A DNA stretch of 8,537 nucleotides from Actinomycetota bacterium (lineage in GTDB: Bacteria; Actinomycetota; Actinomycetes; Mycobacteriales; Jatrophihabitantaceae). Positions within the stretch are counted from its first letter, which is position 1. Each line of letters begins with the position of its first letter. The notes under the pieces are model-generated. The model made no database searches. It worked only from the letters and a program-made list of their open reading frames with translations, and had not been told where the DNA came from. Made by a program: the position numbers and the translations under genes. The stretch spans positions 1 through 8,537 of the forward strand of contig JAFAWL010000377.1 of assembly GCA_019241805.1 (NCBI GenBank). The letters are read 5' to 3'. This document shows, piece after piece, positions 5,526 through 8,537 of this stretch.

Positions 5526-6431
5526 ATGCGCGCCAATTTCGTGATGTCCGGGGTACGAGAGGGCATTCGGCGCAACCTGCTGATGACCATCGCCCTCGTG
5601 CTCACCACGGCGGTGTCCCTCTCGTTCGTCGCCGCCGCGATCCTGACCGGCGTCGAGATCCACCGCTTCAGCGACCAATACCAGGGCAAGCTGAACGTGT
5701 CGATCTACCTGTGCGACGCGACGACCGGCGACCCCTGCAGGAGCGCCATCTCGAACAGCCAGAAGGACGACCTGCAGCAGAAGCTGACCGATGACCCCCA
5801 GATCCGGTCGGTGAGCTACGTCAGCCAGCAGGACGCCTACAACATCGCGCTCAAGACGCTCGACCCGTCCGAGACCCAATTCATGAAGGTGGGCGACCTG
5901 CCGGCGTCGTTCACGCTCAAGCTGAAGAACATTTCGCGTGACTACAACGCGGTGCAGGACCGCTACAAGAGCCAACCGGGCGTCTATCAGATCAACAACG
6001 AGAACGAGACGCTGAAGACGATCCTGCAGCTGTTCAGCTCCGGATTGCTCGCGGCGATCATCGCCGCCGCGGTCGTCCTGGTCTGCGCGATCATCCTGAT
6101 CGCCATCACGATTCAGGTCGCCGCCGCCCAACGGCGAAACGAAACCAACATCATGCGACTGGTCGGGGCCTCGCGGCTGATGACCCAGTTGCCGTTCATG
6201 ATCGAAGGCGTCATCGCCGCCGCGGTCGGTGGGCTGGTATCGCTCGGCGTCGCGTTCCTCGGCAAGTGGTATGTGCTCGACGGGATCTTCAAAACCGAGG
6301 TCGCGCGCAAGGTGCTGCCCGACCTCACGACCAACGACGTCATCATCGCCGGCGGCATCTCACTCTTGGCCGGCATCGTGCTGGCCGGTATCACCGCGTA
6401 CATCACGCTGCGCCTCTACGTACGCTTGTAG
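5526..6431 (+). CDS. ftsX: Cell division protein FtsX (permease-like)
   Basis: FtsX is the membrane half of FtsEX; its large outer loop regulates peptidoglycan hydrolases. The 301-residue product has the standard four-helix plan: TM1 at about 19-41, an extracellular domain at about 42-170, TM2 at about 171-198, TM3 at about 224-247 and TM4 at about 271-295, with both ends cytoplasmic. The cytoplasmic loop QRRNETNIMRLVGASRLMT between TM2 and TM3 is the family hallmark that contacts FtsE. Cys63 and Cys71 in the outer domain (YLCDATTGDPC) could form the disulfide seen in actinobacterial FtsX. The ATG at 5526 follows GAGGA (5517-5521) by 4 nt; an ATG at 5521 is out of frame. smpB begins 27 bp after the stop. 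Confidence 0.97.
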   Translation: MRANFVMSGVREGIRRNLLMTIALVLTTAVSLSFVAAAILTGVEIHRFSDQYQGKLNVSIYLCDATTGDPCRSAISNSQKDDLQQKLTDDPQIRSVSYVSQQDAYNIALKTLDPSETQFMKVGDLPASFTLKLKNISRDYNAVQDRYKSQPGVYQINNENETLKTILQLFSSGLLAAIIAAAVVLVCAIILIAITIQVAAAQRRNETNIMRLVGASRLMTQLPFMIEGVIAAAVGGLVSLGVAFLGKWYVLDGIFKTEVARKVLPDLTTNDVIIAGGISLLAGIVLAGITAYITLRLYVRL

Positions 6432-6458
6432 CGTGGACGTCTGTGTGCGGGTGGCCTG

Positions 6459-6959
6459 ATGGCCGCCACCGTCGCCGCGTCCAGCAACCGCAACACCGGA
6501 CGCAAGATGATCGCGCAGAACCGCAAGGCCCGCCACGACTACACGATCCTCGACACCTACGAGGCCGGAGTCGTGCTCACCGGCACCGAGGTGAAGTCCC
6601 TTCGCCTGGGTCGGGCGTCGCTGGTGGACGGATTCGCCACCATCGACGACGGCGAAGTGTTCCTACGTAACGTCCACATCCCGGAATACGACCAGGGCAG
6701 CTGGACCAACCACGAGCCCCGCCGCACCCGCAAGCTCCTGCTGCACCGAGGCGAGATCCTGCGGCTGGTCGGAAAGACGAAGGAAAGCGGACTGACCCTC
6801 GTCCCCCTGGCCCTCTATTTCAGCGGGGGACGGGTGAAGGTCGAGATCGCGCTGGCCCGCGGCAAGCGGACCTACGACAAACGCCAGGACCTCGCCCGCC
6901 GCGACGCCGACCGCGAGGTGCAGCGGGCCCTCGGGCGCCGCGGGAAGGGCATGGACTAG
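6459..6959 (+). CDS. smpB: SsrA-binding protein SmpB
   Basis: SmpB binds tmRNA and delivers it to ribosomes stalled on mRNAs without a stop codon, acting as a codon-anticodon mimic in trans-translation. The 166-residue product shows the family pattern: IAQNRKARHDYTILDTYEAG (18-37), TGTEVKSLRLGRASL (41-55), NVHIPEY (71-77) and a tRNA-binding region with RRTRKLLLHRGEI (88-100). The basic C-terminal tail KRQDLARRDADREVQRAL (141-158) enters the mRNA channel. The ATG at 6459 has GGGTGG (6449-6454) close upstream. Met17 is a possible internal start, but residues before it are common in actinobacterial SmpB. Its RNA partner ssrA lies 1.5 kb downstream, on the far side of the convergent CYTH-CHAD gene. 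Confidence 0.97.
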   Translation: MAATVAASSNRNTGRKMIAQNRKARHDYTILDTYEAGVVLTGTEVKSLRLGRASLVDGFATIDDGEVFLRNVHIPEYDQGSWTNHEPRRTRKLLLHRGEILRLVGKTKESGLTLVPLALYFSGGRVKVEIALARGKRTYDKRQDLARRDADREVQRALGRRGKGMD

Positions 6960-6967
6960 CCGCGGAG

Positions 6968-8410
6968 TCAGTTCTTGCGCGCGCGGTTGCGGATCTCGTC
7001 CGCCTTGGCCCGCTGGTCGGCCAGCAACACACCGTAGGTGAAGCTGTTCTCGCCGTGCTGCCACGCGTCCTCGGCCAGCCGTCGCAGAATCTCCGAGGCG
7101 ATGACGCTGTCCTGGAAATCACCCAGCAGTTCCTGCAGGCCCTTCATTTGCTTGATCTCTTCGGCGGCCTCGCTGTCGGACGCCTCGATCGCGTAGCGAG
7201 CGCGCTTGCCGGCCTTGCGAGCGCGATGCATCTGCTCGTCCGTCCCGCTGCGCCGCGCCGCCTGATTGAGCCGTTTGCCCAGCAGCCGCTCGGCCCGCTC
7301 GACCGCGGTGCTCAGCGTCTGGGCCGGGCGGCCGGCCGCGGCGGTGAACGGCGGGTCGTCGCGCCACCGGGTGACGTCGGCCAACAGTTGGGCGTAGCGA
7401 GGACCGGCTAGGACGTCCAGCAACGCTGCGCGATGTTCAGCGATCTCGGCCGTGAGTCGCGTATCGATCTGGCGTCCGACCGGTCCGACGACCAGGTCGG
7501 GTGGCAGGTCGGCGACGGCAGCGGCCAACCGGCGACGCAGCACCTCTCGGTCGCGGACCTCGCCCAGCACACCCGCATACCAGCGCAGTTCCGCCTCCAG
7601 GGCAGGGGCCCGTTCGGGGTCGAAGAACTCGTGGAACGTACGCAGCGTGCTGCGCAGCCGGCGCCCGGCCACCCGGGTGTCGTGCACCGATTCGTCCAGG
7701 TCGGCCAGGATGCCGAAATGGCCGGCGACCAACGCGTCGACCTGGGTGCTGATGTAGTCGAGGAGCACGGCGCCGGCTGAGGCGCGCGGCCCGCCGACCC
7801 CCTCGTTGCCGATGCCGAGCACGGCCCGACCGAGCTTGGAGCGGCTGGTCGAGGCGAACGCGCCGGCGTCGTGGACCGCGGTGGCGAGCCGATCGGCGGT
7901 GTCGGGGCCGGCTGCCGGTCCGAGCTCGACCTCGACCTCGTGCCAGCGCGGGGCTCGCACCTCGGCGCCCAGGCCGGTCGCCCGGACCTCGTCATCGGCG
8001 ACCTCGGCGATCAGCTTGCCGTCACCGTCGAGCAGGCGGTGACGGGTGCGCACGACGTCCAGCCGGACGGTCGGAGCCGGAGTACGGGCACCGAGAAAAG
8101 GCTTGAGCAGTTCCATCATGTCCGTCGGCGGTTGCTCGCCGGTCTCGGCCCAGCGCAGTTCGGTGCGAGCGTTGGCGCCGCCCGGAACCTTCAGCTGCCA
8201 ACCGGCGTCGACGTCACCGACCCGGCGGCGCAGCGTCAGGTGGTAGCGCAGCAGATCCAGGTCCGGTGTGTCGTAGTAGGTGCTCGCGAGGTTAACGGTG
8301 TCGACCTCAAGATGACCCTCAGACCCGCTGAAGGCGGATAGATCGGGCATGTCGTAGTCAGGAGCGACGTCGAACTTGGACTCGAGCTCGCGAGCTGCCT
8401 CGGTTGGCAC
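6968..8410 (-). CDS. CYTH and CHAD domain-containing protein
   Basis: This gene encodes 480 residues, read on the minus strand from GTG 8410. The N-terminal CYTH domain (about 5-200) is a triphosphate tunnel fold: ExExK at 8-12 (ELESK), TLRRR at 59-63, WQLKVPG at 71-77, RTR at 121-123, EVADDEV (136-142), the acidic WHEVEVEL strand (156-163) and SKLGRAV (191-197). The C-terminal CHAD domain (about 213-475) is helical, with two His/basic motifs: VHDTRVAGRRLRS (242-254) and MHRARKAGKRARYAIE (394-409). CYTH proteins hydrolyse or bind triphosphates such as inorganic tripolyphosphate, and CHAD domains bind polyphosphate. A cytoplasmic role in polyphosphate metabolism is therefore likely, but the substrate is not determined. 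An ATG at 8418 is out of frame. The gene converges on smpB with 8 bp between the stops. Confidence 0.93.
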   Translation of the reverse strand: MPTEAARELESKFDVAPDYDMPDLSAFSGSEGHLEVDTVNLASTYYDTPDLDLLRYHLTLRRRVGDVDAGWQLKVPGGANARTELRWAETGEQPPTDMMELLKPFLGARTPAPTVRLDVVRTRHRLLDGDGKLIAEVADDEVRATGLGAEVRAPRWHEVEVELGPAAGPDTADRLATAVHDAGAFASTSRSKLGRAVLGIGNEGVGGPRASAGAVLLDYISTQVDALVAGHFGILADLDESVHDTRVAGRRLRSTLRTFHEFFDPERAPALEAELRWYAGVLGEVRDREVLRRRLAAAVADLPPDLVVGPVGRQIDTRLTAEIAEHRAALLDVLAGPRYAQLLADVTRWRDDPPFTAAAGRPAQTLSTAVERAERLLGKRLNQAARRSGTDEQMHRARKAGKRARYAIEASDSEAAEEIKQMKGLQELLGDFQDSVIASEILRRLAEDAWQHGENSFTYGVLLADQRAKADEIRNRARKN

Positions 8411-8417
8411 GGTGTCA

Positions 8418-8423
8418 TTTGTA
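8418..8423 (-). promoter_or_regulatory. Candidate -10 element of the CYTH-CHAD gene, leaderless transcript
   Basis: On the minus strand TACAAA ends 7 nt before the GTG at 8410, so the transcript would start at about the start codon. No Shine-Dalgarno sequence is present and no convincing -35 is seen. It faces away from the ssrA promoter within the same short intergenic region. Confidence 0.35.
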
Positions 8424-8433
8424 CCGGCTGGCC

Positions 8434-8462
8434 GTGAACGGCAGTAACAGACTCGCTACGCT
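8434..8462 (+). promoter_or_regulatory. Candidate ssrA promoter
   Basis: TACGCT (8457-8462) fits a -10 element, with GTGAAC (8434-8439) as a weak -35 at a 17-bp spacer. Initiation near 8469-8470 would leave a leader of about 16 nt before the mature tmRNA end, which RNase P would remove. It lies in the 75-bp gap between ssrA and the divergent CYTH-CHAD start. Confidence 0.4.
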
Positions 8463-8485
8463 TGGAGGTGAAGACAGTCCATCCA

Positions 8486-8537
8486 GGGGGTGAAAGGTCT
8501 CGACTCCGGACGTCGAGGCAGGAGAAGCGGGCCGAGG
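8486..8537 (+). ncRNA. ssrA: Transfer-messenger RNA (tmRNA), 5' part
   Basis: The last 52 nt begin GGGGGTGAAAGGTCTCGACT, which aligns with the conserved 5' end of bacterial tmRNA (GGGG-UGA--GG-UUCGAC) and continues with an AGGAGAAGCGGGCCGAGG segment like the mycobacterial GGGAAGCGUGCCGG. The first 7 nt would form the acceptor stem with the 3' end, which lies outside the window together with the tag-peptide reading frame. An inverted pair CTCGAC (8499-8504) and GTCGAG (8512-8517) corresponds to the TTCGA/TCGAA pair of the mycobacterial RNA with compensating changes. tmRNA with SmpB rescues stalled ribosomes and tags their products for degradation. Identification is by sequence pattern and by nearby smpB. 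Confidence 0.92.

Noticed and set aside
3969..6131. Long minus-strand open frames (258, 271 and 363 codons) opposite prfB, ftsE and ftsX.
   Set aside because: They are antisense to genes with complete motifs; long spurious frames are expected opposite high-GC coding DNA, and their translations are low-complexity, rich in Val, Asp, Arg and Gln.
7871..8341. Plus-strand frame of 156 codons opposite the CYTH domain.
   Set aside because: It is antisense to a domain with intact CYTH motifs, and there is no supporting start signal.
8464..8496. Near repeat GGAGGTGAAGA / GGGGGTGAAAG, 22 bp apart at the ssrA start.
   Set aside because: It has two mismatches in 11 bp and only two copies; most likely chance in purine-rich sequence next to the conserved tmRNA end.

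Overview
The window is high-GC DNA with many GTG starts and reads as an actinobacterial (Actinomycetota) chromosome segment. It joins the end of a TAD (tight adherence) pilus locus to the prfB-ftsE-ftsX-smpB-ssrA block, a gene order well known in Actinobacteria. Genus cannot be fixed from the sequence alone.

Layout. (1) Positions 2-2772, plus strand: the last part of tadB, then tadC, a 66-residue Flp-like pilin candidate, two TadE-type pseudopilins and a TadG-like protein. tadB/tadC and the two tadE genes overlap by ATGA and the other gaps are short, so this is one operon whose promoter and ATPase genes lie upstream. It should build a thin type IV-like (Flp) pilus or secretion apparatus: TadB/TadC form the membrane platform, the small protein is probably the major pilin, and TadE/TadG are minor components. 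(2) Positions 2773-3620: a hairpin that probably ends the TAD operon, then a minus-strand gene for an acidic 101-residue protein of unknown function, possibly preceded by a second small ORF sharing a GTGA overlap, then the prfB promoter region. (3) Positions 3621-6959, plus strand: prfB (release factor 2), ftsE and ftsX (ABC-type regulator of division-site peptidoglycan hydrolysis) and smpB (tmRNA partner). (4) Positions 6968-8410, minus strand: a CYTH-CHAD two-domain protein, predicted to act on or bind triphosphate/polyphosphate, convergent with smpB with only 8 bp between. (5) From 8486 to the window end: the first 52 nt of tmRNA (ssrA), behind a candidate promoter.

Functional links: prfB ends translation at UGA/UAA, while SmpB and tmRNA rescue stalled ribosomes. 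FtsEX is the division component carried in the same block. prfB, ftsE and the CYTH-CHAD gene all begin with GTG, lack a clear Shine-Dalgarno sequence and have a TA-rich -10-like hexamer 7-8 nt upstream, which suggests leaderless transcripts.

Most of the window is recognisable housekeeping or TAD content. The least explained part is 2909-3528, and no clearly new multi-gene system is evident.
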